Positions 1 to 12,100 are shown, counted from the stretch's first letter. The stretch is 64,000 bases of DNA from Auanema rhodensis (GCA_964057225.1 OZ059899.1:3286001-3350000), one strand, 5' to 3'. Notes: generated from the sequence alone by a model not told the origin. Program-made: numbers and translations.

Positions 1-2808
1 TGTATTAAGCGTTTCTCAATGAAGTATAGTGCATTCGATGCGGATTTTTAAGCTGCGTCGATCTGTGTTTTCAGATTTGCGCTAGCTTAAAAATGCACCG
101 AGATATCAACTGATATAAGTTCACACATATATACCCGATTTTCACCCTGAAGAATTAATTTTTTCGTTAAATAACCTTGTCCATCGTTTTTGTCTTAAAA
201 AATAGAATCTAAAAACATCTACTTTTTGCTAAATTATTTTGAAATTTTTCGAAAAAATTTTTGTCAAAATGTTTTTGGAAGCAATGTTGAGTGTACATGG
301 AAACTCAACATACACTAATGCATCATTTTTCAAACGATCATAACTAATTTTTGTATTAAGCGTTTCTCAATGTAGTATAGTGCATTCGATGCGGATTTTT
401 AAGCTGCGTCGATCTGTGTTATCAGATTTGCGCTAGCTTAAAAATGCACCGAGATATCAACTGATATAAGTTCACACTTATATCCTCGATTTTCACCCTG
501 AAGAATTAATTTTTTCGTTGAATAACATTGTCCATCGTCTTTGCCTTGAAAAATGGAATCTAAAAACACCTACTTTTTGCTAAATTATTTTGAAATTTTT
601 CGAAAAAATTTTTGTCAAAATGTTTTTGGAAGCAATGTTGAGTGTACATGGAAACTCAACATACACTAATGCATCATTTTTCAAACGATCATAACTAATT
701 TTTGTATTAAGCGTTTCTCAATGTAGTATAGTGCATTCGATGCGGATTTTCAAGCTGCGTCGATCTGTGTTATCAGATTTGCGCTAGCTTAAAAATGCAC
801 CGAGATATCAACTGATATAAGTTCACACATATATACCCGATTTTCACCCTGAAGAATTAATTTTTTCGTTAAATAACCTTGTCCATCGTTTTTGTCTTAA
901 AAAATAGAATCTAAAAACATCTACTTTTTGCTAAATTATTTTGAAATTTTTCGAAAAAATTTTTGTCAAAATGTTTTTGGAAGCAATGTTGAGTGTACAT
1001 GGAAACTCAACATATACTAATGCATCATTTTTCAAACGATCATAACTAATTTTTGTATCAAGTGTTTCTCAATGTAGTATAGTGCATTCGATGCGGATTT
1101 TTAAGCTGCGTCGATCTGTGTTATCAGATTTGCGCTAGCTTAAAAATGCACCGAGATATCAACTGATATAAGTTCACACTTATATCCTCGATTTTCACCC
1201 TGAAGAATTAATTTTTTCGTTGAATAACATTGTCTATCGTCTTTGCCTTGAGAAATGGAATCTACAAACATCTACTTTTTGCTAAATTATTTTGAATTTT
1301 TTCGAAAAAATTTTTGTCAAAATGTTTTTGGAAGCAATGTTGAGTGTACATGGAAACTCAACATACACTAATGCATCATTTTTCAAACGATCATAACTAA
1401 TTTTTGTATTAAGCGTTTCTCAATGTAGTATAGTGCATTCGATGCGGATTTTTAAGCTGCGTCGATCTGTGTTATCAGATTTGCGCTAGCTTAAAAATGC
1501 ACCGAGATATCAACTGATATAAGTTCACACATATATACCCGATTTTCACCCTGAAGAATTAATTTTTTCGTTAAATAACCTTGTCCATCGTTTTTGTCTT
1601 AAAAAATAGAATCTAAAAACTTCTACTTTTTGCTAAATTATTTTGAAATTTTTCGAAAAAATTTTTGTCAAAATGTTTTTGGAAGCAATGTTGAGTGTAC
1701 ATGGAAACTCAACATACACTAATGCATCATTTTTCAAACGATCATAACTAATTTTTGTATTAAGCGTTTCTCAATGTAGTATAGTGCATTCGATGCGGAT
1801 TTTTAAGCTGCGTCGATCTGTGTTATCAGATTTGCGCTAGCTTAAAAATGCACCGAGATATCAACTGATATAAGTTCACACTTATATCCTCGATTTTCAC
1901 CCTGAAGAATTAATTTTTTCGTTGAATAACATTGTCCATCGTCTTTGCCTTGAAAAATGGAATCTAAAAACACCTACTTTTTGCTAAATTATTTTGAAAT
2001 TTTTCGAAAAAATTTTTGTCAAAATGTTTTTGGAAGCAATGTTGAGTGTACATGGAAACTCAACATACACTAATGCATCATTTTTCAAACGATCATAACT
2101 AATTTTTGTATTAAGCGTTTCTCAATGTAGTATAGTGCATTCGATGCGGATTTTCAAGCTGCGTCGATCTGTGTTATCAGATTTGCGCTAGCTTAAAAAT
2201 GCACCGAGATATCAACTGATATAAGTTCACACATATATACCCGATTTTCACCCTGAAGAATTAATTTTTCCGTTAAATAACCTTGTCCATCGTCTTTGTC
2301 TTGAAAAATAGAATCTAAAAACATCTACTTTTTGCTAAATTATTTTGAAATTTTTCGAAAAAATTTTTGTCAAAATGTTTTTGGAAGCAATGTTGAGTGT
2401 ACATGGAAACTCAACATATACTAATGCATCATTTTTCAAACGATCATAACTAATTTTTGTATCAAGTGTTTCTCAATGTAGTATAGTGCATTCGATGCGG
2501 ATTTTTAAGCTGCGTCGATCTGTGTTATCAGATTTGCGCTAGCTTAAAAATGCACCGAGATATCAACTGATATAAGTTCACACTTATATCCTCGATTTTC
2601 ACCCTGAAGAATTAATTTTTTCGTTGAATAACATTGTCTATCGTCTTTGCCTTGAGAAATGGAATCTACAAACATCTACTTTTTGCTAAATTATTTTGAA
2701 TTTTTTCGAAAAAATTTTTGTCAAAATGTTTTTGGAAGCAATGTTGAGTGTACATGGAAACTCAACATACACTAATGCATCATTTTTCAAACGATCATAA
2801 CTAATTTT
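1..2808 (+). repeat. HOR block: 4-mer, two copies
   Basis: Monomers 1-4 (1-1404) and 5-8 (1405-2808) match position by position: F2, then F1 J3 with C218, then F2 with C49 and T313, then F1 J4 with C6/T10, C212 and T244. The unit is 1404 bp. Copies 2 and 6, and copies 4 and 8, look identical. Differences sit in the first monomer (A22 and T70 only in the first unit; an ACTTCTA variant only in the second) and in the third (J1 against J2). The array continues off the left edge of the window, so the block is truncated. Confidence 0.8.
1295..1312. repeat. Perfect 18-bp palindrome at TTCGAA (T244 variant)
   Basis: In copies with T at offset 244 the sequence AATTTTTTCGAAAAAATT is an exact palindrome. 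The commoner A244 form has five T against six A and is off by one. The T244 form is seen in the J4 copies with C212 near the left end (for example 1054-1404, 2458-2808, 6307-6657, 7360-7710, 8764-9114, 10870-11220, 12976-5 copies upstream at 11923-12273, 14029-14379, 15082-15432) and in the J5 copy 7711-8061. It is absent from J4 copies after about 40 kb, which have A244 and A212. The surrounding A and T tracts suggest intrinsically bent DNA. Confidence 0.8.
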
Positions 2809-3553
2809 TGTATTAAGCGTTTCTCAATGTAGTATAGTGCATTCGATGCGGATTTTTAAGCTGCGTCGATCTGTGTTATCAGATTTGCGCTAGCTTAAAA
2901 ATGCACCGAGATATCAACTGATATAAGTTCACACTTATATCCTCGATTTTCACCCTGAAGAAATAATTTTTTCGTTGAATAACATTGTCCATCGTCTTTG
3001 CCTTGAAAAAAGGAATCTAAAAACATCTACTTTTTGCTAAATTATTTTGAAATTTTTCGAAAAAATTTTTGTCAAAATGTTTTTGGAAGCAATGTTGAGT
3101 GTACATGGAAACTCAACATACACTATTGCATCATTTTTCAAACGATCATAACTAATTTTTGTATTAAGCGTTTCTCAATGAAGTATAGTGCATTCGATGC
3201 GGATTTTTAAGCTGCGTCGATCTGTGTTTTCAGATTTGCGCTAGCTTAAAAATGCACCGAGATATCAACTGATATATGTTCACACTTATATCCTCGATTT
3301 TCACCCTGAAGAATTAATTTTTTCGTTGAATAACATTGTCCATCGTCTTTGCCTTGAAAAATGGAATCTAAAAACATCTACTTTTTGCTAAATTATTTTG
3401 AAATTTTTCGAAAAAATTTTTGTCAAAATGTTTTTGGAAGCAATGTTGAGTGTACATGGAAACTCAACATACACTAATGCATCATTTTTCAAACGATCAT
3501 AACTAATTTTTGTATTAAGCGTTTCTCAATGTAGTATAGTGCATTCGATGCGG

Positions 3554-3604
3554 ATTTTTAAGCTGCGTCGATCTGTGTTATCAGATTTGCGCTAGCTTAA
3601 AAAT
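3554..3604. repeat. Interrupted dyad / potential hairpin in each monomer (reference copy)
   Basis: Offsets 44-94 form an imperfect inverted repeat. The left arm ATTTTTAAGCTGCG (44-57) pairs with the right arm CGCTAGCTTAAAAAT (80-94) with one bulged T at 83. Inside it, ATCTG (61-65) pairs with CAGAT (72-76) around a 6-nt loop. The element recurs in nearly every copy. Several recurrent variants break or weaken pairs without compensation: C49 opposite A89, C88 opposite A50, and T53 opposite G85. That argues against strong selection on an RNA or DNA hairpin. The two 6-bp deletions remove part of the inner right arm. A protein-binding dyad or a relic of satellite origin is possible; no function is shown. 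Confidence 0.7.
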
Positions 3605-3671
3605 GCACCGAGATATCAACTGATATAAGTTCACACTTATATCCTCGATTTTCACCCTGAAGAATTAATTT

Positions 3672-3688
3672 TTTCGTTGAATAACATT
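3672..3688 (+). other. Half CENP-B-box-like motif in F1 monomers (weak)
   Basis: The sequence TTTCGTTGAATAACATT at offsets 162-178 matches the first eight positions of the mammalian CENP-B box (YTTCGTTG) and its A at position 10. It lacks the CGGG half that is part of the essential core, so a functional CENP-B site is unlikely. F2 monomers change G169 to A and lose more of the match. CENP-B-box-like motifs have been proposed in non-mammalian satellites, but short AT-rich matches arise easily by chance. Confidence 0.2.
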
Positions 3689-3730
3689 GTCCATCGTCTT
3701 TGCCTTGAAAAATGGAATCTAAAAACACCT

Positions 3731-3861
3731 ACTTTTTGCTAAATTATTTTGAAATTTTTCGAAAAAATTTTTGTCAAAATGTTTTTGGAAGCAATGTTGA
3801 GTGTACATGGAAACTCAACATACACTAATGCATCATTTTTCAAACGATCATAACTAATTTT
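3731..3861 (+). repeat. Near-invariant half of the monomer (offsets 221-351, reference copy)
   Basis: From ACTTTTTGCT to the end of the monomer, copies are almost the same throughout the window. The only common changes are C or T at 313 and A or T at 244, plus a few singletons (for example G at 18564 and C at 62811 and 63864). Most family-diagnostic sites lie in the other 220 bp. The segment holds the A/T tracts, the TTCGAA core, the 9-bp inverted repeat and the block CATCATTTTTCAAACGATCA. A conserved block beside a variable block is known from other satellites, where it may mark a protein-binding or nucleosome-positioning region; here that is inference. Confidence 0.75.
3794..3821. repeat. 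Perfect 9-bp inverted repeat, 10-nt loop, invariant among copies (reference copy)
   Basis: Offsets 284-292 (ATGTTGAGT) and 303-311 (ACTCAACAT) are exact reverse complements separated by GTACATGGAA. I saw no change in either arm in any copy I read. Changes nearby fall outside the arms (C or T at 313, one C at 281) or in the loop (T298 to A at 40705-41055, 43162-43512 and 55096-55446). Conservation of both arms in about 182 copies could reflect protein binding or structure, or simply recent homogenisation, since the surrounding 130 bp is also nearly invariant. Confidence 0.8.
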
Positions 3862-4206
3862 TGTATTAAGCGTTTCTCAATGTAGTATAGTGCATTCGAT
3901 GCGGATTTTTAAGCTGCGTCGATCTGTGTTATCAGGCTAGCTTAAAAATGCACCGAGATATCAACTGATATAAGTTCACACTTATATCCTCGATTTTCAC
4001 CCTGAAGAATTAATTTTTTCGTTAAATAACCTTGTCCATCGTCTTTGTCTTGAAAAATAGAATCTAAAAACATCTACTTTTTGCTAAATTATTTTGAAAT
4101 TTTTCGAAAAAATTTTTGTCAAAATGTTTTTGGAAGCAATGTTGAGTGTACATGGAAACTCAACATACACTAATGCATCATTTTTCAAACGATCATAACT
4201 AATTTT
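3862..4206 (+). repeat. 345-bp monomer with 6-bp deletion (first)
   Basis: The sequence reads ATCAGGCTAGCTT where other copies have ATCAGATTTGCGCTAGCTT, so six bases (ATTTGC) are missing at junction 3935/3936. The deletion removes part of the inner right arm of the dyad. The copy is also an F1/F2 chimera: F1-type at offsets 127-135, then F2 sites from 169 on (J2), ending with C313. It is one of only two length variants in 182 copies. Confidence 0.92.
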
Positions 4207-4557
4207 TGTATTAAGCGTTTCTCAATGAAGTATAGTGCATTCGATGCGGATTTTTAAGCTGCGTCGATCTGTGTTTTCAGATTTGCGCTAGCTTAAAAAT
4301 GCACCGAGATATCAACTGATATATGTTCACACTTATATCCTCGATTTTCACCCTGAAGAATTAATTTTTTCGTTGAATAACATTGTCCATCGTCTTTGCC
4401 TTGAAAAATGGAATCTAAAAACATCTACTTTTTGCTAAATTATTTTGAAATTTTTCGAAAAAATTTTTGTCAAAATGTTTTTGGAAGCAATGTTGAGTGT
4501 ACATGGAAACTCAACATACACTAATGCATCATTTTTCAAACGATCATAACTAATTTT

Positions 4558-4902
4558 TGTATTAAGCGTTTCTCAATGTAGTATAGTGCATTCGATGCGG
4601 ATTTTTAAGCTGCGTCGATCTGTGTTATCAGGCTAGCTTAAAAATGCACCGAGATATCAACTGATATAAGTTCACACTTATATCCTCGATTTTCACCCTG
4701 AAGAATTAATTTTTTCGTTAAATAACCTTGTCCATCGTCTTTGTCTTGAAAAATAGAATCTAAAAACATCTACTTTTTGCTAAATTATTTTGAAATTTTT
4801 CGAAAAAATTTTTGTCAAAATGTTTTTGGAAGCAATGTTGAGTGTACATGGAAACTCAACATATACTAATGCATCATTTTTCAAACGATCATAACTAATT
4901 TT
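4558..4902 (+). repeat. 345-bp monomer with 6-bp deletion (second)
   Basis: It has the same six-base deletion as the copy at 3862, with its junction at 4631/4632, and the same F1-left/J2-right chimeric structure, but ends with T313 in place of C313. Sharing a deletion and a chimera breakpoint two monomers apart indicates duplication of a segment, not two independent events. Confidence 0.92.
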
Positions 4903-5604
4903 TGTATCAAGTGTTTCTCAATGTAGTATAGTGCATTCGATGCGGATTTTTAAGCTGCGTCGATCTGTGTTATCAGATTTGCGCTGGCTTAAAAATGCAC
5001 CGAGATATCAACTGATATAAGTTCACACATATATACCCGATTTTCACCCTGAAGAATTAATTTTTTCGTTAAATAACCTTGTCCATCGTTTTTGTCTTAA
5101 AAAATAGAATCTAAAAACATCTACTTTTTGCTAAATTATTTTGAAATTTTTCGAAAAAATTTTTGTCAAAATGTTTTTGGAAGCAATGTTGAGTGTACAT
5201 GGAAACTCAACATACACTAATGCATCATTTTTCAAACGATCATAACTAATTTTTGTATCAAGTGTTTCTCAATGTAGTATAGTGCATTCGATGCGGATTT
5301 TTAAGCTGCGTCGATCTGTGTTATCAGATTTGCGCTAGCTTAAAAATGCACCGAGATATCAACTGATATAAGTTTACACATATATACCCGATTTTCACCC
5401 TGAAGAATTAATTTTTTCGTTAAATAACCTTGTCCATCGTTTTTGTCTTAAAAAATAGAATCTAAAAACATCTACTTTTTGCTAAATTATTTTGAAATTT
5501 TTCGAAAAAATTTTTGTCAAAATGTTTTTGGAAGCAATGTTGAGTGTACATGGAAACTCAACATACACTAATGCATCATTTTTCAAACGATCATAACTAA
5601 TTTT

Positions 5605-8600
5605 TGTATTAAGCGTTTCTCAATGTAGTATAGTGCATTCGATGCGGATTTTCAAGCTGCGTCGATCTGTGTTATCAGATTTGCGCTAGCTTAAAAATGC
5701 ACCGAGATATCAACTGATATAAGTTCACACATATATACCCGATTTTCACCCTGAAGAATTAATTTTTTCGTTAAATAACCTTGTCCATCGTTTTTGTCTT
5801 AAAAAATAGAATCTAAAAACATCTACTTTTTGCTAAATTATTTTGAAATTTTTCGAAAAAATTTTTGTCAAAATGTTTTTGGAAGCAATGTTGAGTGTAC
5901 ATGGAAACTCAACATACACTAATGCATCATTTTTCAAACGATCATAACTAATTTTTGTATTAAGCGTTTCTCAATGTAGTATAGTGCATTCGATGCGGAT
6001 TTTCAAGCTGCGTCGATCTGTGTTATCAGATTTGCGCTAGCTTAAAAATGCACCGAGATATCAACTGATATAAGTTCACACATATATACCCGATTTTCAC
6101 CCTGAAGAATTAATTTTTTCGTTAAATAACCTTGTCCATCGTCTTTGTCTTGAAAAATAGAATCTTAAAACATCTACTTTTTGCTAAATTATTTTGAAAT
6201 TTTTCGAAAAAATTTTTGTCAAAATGTTTTTGGAAGCAATGTTGAGTGTACATGGAAACTCAACATATACTAATGCATCATTTTTCAAACGATCATAACT
6301 AATTTTTGTATCAAGTGTTTCTCAATGTAGTATAGTGCATTCGATGCGGATTTTTAAGCTGCGTCGATCTGTGTTATCAGATTTGCGCTAGCTTAAAAAT
6401 GCACCGAGATATCAACTGATATAAGTTCACACTTATATCCTCGATTTTCACCCTGAAGAATTAATTTTTTCGTTGAATAACATTGTCTATCGTCTTTGCC
6501 TTGAGAAATGGAATCTACAAACATCTACTTTTTGCTAAATTATTTTGAATTTTTTCGAAAAAATTTTTGTCAAAATGTTTTTGGAAGCAATGTTGAGTGT
6601 ACATGGAAACTCAACATACACTAATGCATCATTTTTCAAACGATCATAACTAATTTTTGTATTAAGCGTTTCTCAATGTAGTATAGTGCATTCGATGCGG
6701 ATTTTCAAGCTGCGTCGATCTGTGTTATCAGATTTGCGCTAGCTTAAAAATGCACCGAGATATCAACTGATATAAGTTCACACATATATACCCGATTTTC
6801 ACCCTGAAGAATTAATTTTTTCGTTAAATAACCTTGTCCATCGTTTTTGTCTTAAAAAATAGAATCTAAAAACATCTACTTTTTGCTAAATTATTTTGAA
6901 ATTTTTCGAAAAAATTTTTGTCAAAATGTTTTTGGAAGCAATGTTGAGTGTACATGGAAACTCAACATACACTAATGCATCATTTTTCAAACGATCATAA
7001 CTAATTTTTGTATTAAGCGTTTCTCAATGTAGTATAGTGCATTCGATGCGGATTTTCAAGCTGCGTCGATCTGTGTTATCAGATTTGCGCTAGCTTAAAA
7101 ATGCACCGAGATATCAACTGATATAAGTTCACACATATATACCCGATTTTCACCCTGAAGAATTAATTTTTTCGTTAAATAACCTTGTCCATCGTCTTTG
7201 TCTTGAAAAATAGAATCTTAAAACATCTACTTTTTGCTAAATTATTTTGAAATTTTTCGAAAAAATTTTTGTCAAAATGTTTTTGGAAGCAATGTTGAGT
7301 GTACATGGAAACTCAACATATACTAATGCATCATTTTTCAAACGATCATAACTAATTTTTGTATCAAGTGTTTCTCAATGTAGTATAGTGCATTCGATGC
7401 GGATTTTTAAGCTGCGTCGATCTGTGTTATCAGATTTGCGCTAGCTTAAAAATGCACCGAGATATCAACTGATATAAGTTCACACTTATATCCTCGATTT
7501 TCACCCTGAAGAATTAATTTTTTCGTTGAATAACATTGTCTATCGTCTTTGCCTTGAGAAATGGAATCTACAAACATCTACTTTTTGCTAAATTATTTTG
7601 AATTTTTTCGAAAAAATTTTTGTCAAAATGTTTTTGGAAGCAATGTTGAGTGTACATGGAAACTCAACATACACTAATGCATCATTTTTCAAACGATCAT
7701 AACTAATTTTTGTATTAAGCGTTTCTCAATGTAGTATAGTGCATTCGATGCGGATTTTTGAGCTGCGTCGATCTGTGTTATCAGATTTGCGCTAGCTTAA
7801 AAATGCACCGAGATATCATTTGATATAAGTTCACACTTATATCCTCGATTTTCACCCTGAAGAAATAATTTTTTCGTTGAATAACATTGTCCATCGTCTT
7901 TGCCTTGAAAAAAGGAATCTAAAAACATCTACTTTTTGCTAAATTATTTTGAATTTTTTCGAAAAAATTTTTGTCAAAATGTTTTTGGAAGCAATGTTGA
8001 GTGTACATGGAAACTCAACATACACTAATGCATCATTTTTCAAACGATCATAACTAATTTTTGTATTAAGCGTTTCTCAATGTAGTATAGTGCATTCGAT
8101 GCGGATTTTCAAGCTGCGTCGATCTGTGTTATCAGATTTGCGCTAGCTTAAAAATGCACCGAGATATCAACTGATATAAGTTCACACATATATACCCGAT
8201 TTTCACCCTGAAGAATTAATTTTTTCGTTAAATAACCTTGTCCATCGTTTTTGTCTTAAAAAATAGAATCTAAAAACATCTACTTTTTGCTAAATTATTT
8301 TGAAATTTTTCGAAAAAATTTTTGTCAAAATGTTTTTGGAAGCAATGTTGAGTGTACATGGAAACTCAACATACACTAATGCATCATTTTTCAAACGATC
8401 ATAACTAATTTTTGTATTAAGCGTTTCTCAATGTAGTATAGTGCATTCGATGCGGATTTTCAAGCTGCGTCGATCTGTGTTATCAGATTTGCGCTAGCTT
8501 AAAAATGCACCGAGATATCAACTGATATAAGTTCACACATATATACCCGATTTTCACCCTGAAGAATTAATTTTTTCGTTAAATAACCTTGTCCATCGTC

Positions 8601-9114
8601 TTTGTCTTGAAAAATAGAATCTTAAAACATCTACTTTTTGCTAAATTATTTTGAAATTTTTCGAAAAAATTTTTGTCAAAATGTTTTTGGAAGCAATGTT
8701 GAGTGTACATGGAAACTCAACATATACTAATGCATCATTTTTCAAACGATCATAACTAATTTTTGTATCAAGTGTTTCTCAATGTAGTATAGTGCATTCG
8801 ATGCGGATTTTTAAGCTGCGTCGATCTGTGTTATCAGATTTGCGCTAGCTTAAAAATGCACCGAGATATCAACTGATATAAGTTCACACTTATATCCTCG
8901 ATTTTCACCCTGAAGAATTAATTTTTTCGTTGAATAACATTGTCTATCGTCTTTGCCTTGAGAAATGGAATCTACAAACATCTACTTTTTGCTAAATTAT
9001 TTTGAATTTTTTCGAAAAAATTTTTGTCAAAATGTTTTTGGAAGCAATGTTGAGTGTACATGGAAACTCAACATACACTAATGCATCATTTTTCAAACGA
9101 TCATAACTAATTTT
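5605..9114 (+). repeat. HOR block: 3-mer, three copies with one inserted monomer
   Basis: The unit is F2 J1 with C49, then F2 J2 with C49, T211 and T313, then F1 J4 with C6/T10, C212 and T244 (1053 bp). It occurs at 5605-6657, 6658-7710 and 8062-9114. The first two look identical. A J5 monomer with a CATTTGATAT change (7711-8061) interrupts the series. The same triplet reappears inside the next block at 10168-11220 and 13327-14379, there with T53 in the third member. Confidence 0.85.
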
Positions 9115-12100
9115 TGTATTAAGCGTTTCTCAATGTAGTATAGTGCATTCGATGCGGATTTTTAAGCTGCGTCGATCTGTGTTATCAGATTTGCGCTAGC
9201 TTAAAAATGCACCGAGATATCATTTGATATAAGTTCACACTTATATCCTCGATTTTCACCCTGAAGAAATAATTTTTTCGTTGAATAACATTGTCCATCG
9301 TCTTTGCCTTGAAAAAAGGAATCTAAAAACATCTACTTTTTGCTAAATTATTTTGAAATTTTTCGAAAAAATTTTTGTCAAAATGTTTTTGGAAGCAATG
9401 TTGAGTGTACATGGAAACTCAACATACACTAATGCATCATTTTTCAAACGATCATAACTAATTTTTGTATTAAGCGTTTCTCAATGAAGTATAGTGCATT
9501 CGATGCGGATTTTTAAGCTGCGTCGATCTGTGTTTTCAGATTTGCGCTAGCTTAAAAATGCACCGAGATATCAACTGATATATGTTCACACTTATATCCT
9601 CGATTTTCACCCTGAAGAATTAATTTTTTCGTTGAATAACATTGTCCATCGTCTTTGCCTTGAAAAATGGAATCTTAAAACATCTACTTTTTGCTAAATT
9701 ATTTTGAAATTTTTCGAAAAAATTTTTGTCAAAATGTTTTTGGAAGCAATGTTGAGTGTACATGGAAACTCAACATACACTAATGCATCATTTTTCAAAC
9801 GATCATAACTAATTTTTGTATCAAGTGTTTCTCAATGTAGTATAGTGCATTCAATGCGGATTTTTAAGCTGCGTCGATCTGTGTTATCAGATTTGCGCTA
9901 GCTTAAAAATGCACCGAGATATCAACTGATATAAGTTCACACTTATATCCTCGATTTTCACCCTGAAGAATTAATTTTTTCGTTGAATAACATTGTCCAT
10001 CGTCTTTGCCTTGAAAAATGGAATCTAAAAACATCTACTTTTTGCTAAATTATTTTGAAATTTTTCGAAAAAATTTTTGTCAAAATGTTTTTGGAAGCAA
10101 TGTTGAGTGTACATGGAAACTCAACATACACTAATGCATCATTTTTCAAACGATCATAACTAATTTTTGTATTAAGCGTTTCTCAATGTAGTATAGTGCA
10201 TTCGATGCGGATTTTCAAGCTGCGTCGATCTGTGTTATCAGATTTGCGCTAGCTTAAAAATGCACCGAGATATCAACTGATATAAGTTCACACATATATA
10301 CCCGATTTTCACCCTGAAGAATTAATTTTTTCGTTAAATAACCTTGTCCATCGTTTTTGTCTTAAAAAATAGAATCTAAAAACATCTACTTTTTGCTAAA
10401 TTATTTTGAAATTTTTCGAAAAAATTTTTGTCAAAATGTTTTTGGAAGCAATGTTGAGTGTACATGGAAACTCAACATACACTAATGCATCATTTTTCAA
10501 ACGATCATAACTAATTTTTGTATTAAGCGTTTCTCAATGTAGTATAGTGCATTCGATGCGGATTTTCAAGCTGCGTCGATCTGTGTTATCAGATTTGCGC
10601 TAGCTTAAAAATGCACCGAGATATCAACTGATATAAGTTCACACATATATACCCGATTTTCACCCTGAAGAATTAATTTTTTCGTTAAATAACCTTGTCC
10701 ATCGTCTTTGTCTTGAAAAATAGAATCTTAAAACATCTACTTTTTGCTAAATTATTTTGAAATTTTTCGAAAAAATTTTTGTCAAAATGTTTTTGGAAGC
10801 AATGTTGAGTGTACATGGAAACTCAACATATACTAATGCATCATTTTTCAAACGATCATAACTAATTTTTGTATCAAGTGTTTCTCAATGTAGTATAGTG
10901 CATTCGATGCGGATTTTTAAGTTGCGTCGATCTGTGTTATCAGATTTGCGCTAGCTTAAAAATGCACCGAGATATCAACTGATATAAGTTCACACTTATA
11001 TCCTCGATTTTCACCCTGAAGAATTAATTTTTTCGTTGAATAACATTGTCTATCGTCTTTGCCTTGAGAAATGGAATCTACAAACATCTACTTTTTGCTA
11101 AATTATTTTGAATTTTTTCGAAAAAATTTTTGTCAAAATGTTTTTGGAAGCAATGTTGAGTGTACATGGAAACTCAACATACACTAATGCATCATTTTTC
11201 AAACGATCATAACTAATTTTTGTATTAAGCGTTTCTCAATGAAGTATAGTGCATTCGATGCGGATTTTTAAGCTGCGTCGATCTGTGTTTTCAGATTTGC
11301 GCTAGCTTAAAAATGCACCGAGATATCAACTGATATATGTTCACACTTATATCCTCGATTTTCACCCTGAAGAATTAATTTTTTCGTTGAATAACATTGT
11401 CCATCGTCTTTGCCTTGAAAAATGGAATCTAAAAACATCTACTTTTTGCTAAATTATTTTGAAATTTTTCGAAAAAATTTTTGTCAAAATGTTTTTGGAA
11501 GCAATGTTGAGTGTACATGGAAACTCAACATACACTAATGCATCATTTTTCAAACGATCATAACTAATTTTTGTATTAAGCGTTTCTCAATGTAGTATAG
11601 TGCATTCGATGCGGATTTTCAAGCTGCGTCGATCTGTGTTATCAGATTTGCGCTAGCTTAAAAATGCACCGAGATATCAACTGATATAAGTTCACACATA
11701 TATACCCGATTTTCACCCTGAAGAATTAATTTTTTCGTTAAATAACCTTGTCCATCGTCTTTGTCTTGAAAAATAGAATCTTAAAACATCTACTTTTTGC
11801 TAAATTATTTTGAAATTTTTCGAAAAAATTTTTGTCAAAATGTTTTTGGAAGCAATGTTGAGTGTACATGGAAACTCAACATATACTAATGCATCATTTT
11901 TCAAACGATCATAACTAATTTTTGTATCAAGTGTTTCTCAATGTAGTATAGTGCATTCGATGCGGATTTTTAAGCTGCGTCGATCTGTGTTATCAGATTT
12001 GCGCTGGCTTAAAAATGCACCGAGATATCAACTGATATAAGTTCACACTTATATCCTCGATTTTCACCCTGAAGAATTAATTTTTTCGTTGAATAACATT

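Larger units (their letters stand above)
3511..3861 (+). repeat. Reference satellite monomer (351 bp)
   Basis: This copy is used here to define monomer offsets 1-351. In order it holds: a G+C-richer dyad (offsets 44-94); an EcoRV site GATATC (102-107); a moderately variable stretch (121-220) carrying the sites that separate the monomer families; an A/T-tract segment centred on TTCGAA (about 222-280); a perfect 9-bp inverted repeat (284-311); an NsiI site ATGCAT (318-323); and an invariant tail ending in CATAACTAATTTTT. It is an F1 copy of the plain J3 kind with C218. The start point is arbitrary because the array is circularly permutable. All six reading frames contain stops, so it does not encode a protein although 351 is a multiple of three. 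Confidence 0.95.
2809..5604 (+). repeat. Irregular block of eight monomers with two deleted copies
   Basis: Order: J5 (2809), A22 J3 (3160), J3 with C218 (3511), a 345-bp deleted copy with F1 left part and J2 right part (3862), A22 J3 (4207), a second deleted copy (4558), and two J1 copies with C6/T10 (4903 and 5254). The pair A22 J3 plus deleted copy at 4207-4902 partly repeats the set at 3160-4206. One copy (4903) has GCTGG instead of GCTAG, which removes the NheI-type site. Confidence 0.8.

Noticed and set aside
3532-3551. RNA polymerase III A-box-like TAGTATAGTGC followed by B-box-like ATTCGATGC (tRNA or SINE origin)
   Set aside because: Each motif has a mismatch and they are adjacent, whereas real A and B boxes are separated by some 30-40 bp or more. 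No cloverleaf can be drawn around them.
3672-3688. CENP-B box
   Set aside because: Only the left half (TTTCGTTG) matches; the essential CGGG half is absent, and F2 copies lack even the full left half. Listed only as a weak resemblance.
3779-3853. Micro-ORF of 24 codons from ATG (offset 269) to TAA (offset 341), present in nearly every monomer
   Set aside because: It lies inside the generally invariant half, so its conservation needs no coding explanation. It is very short and its composition matches the satellite.
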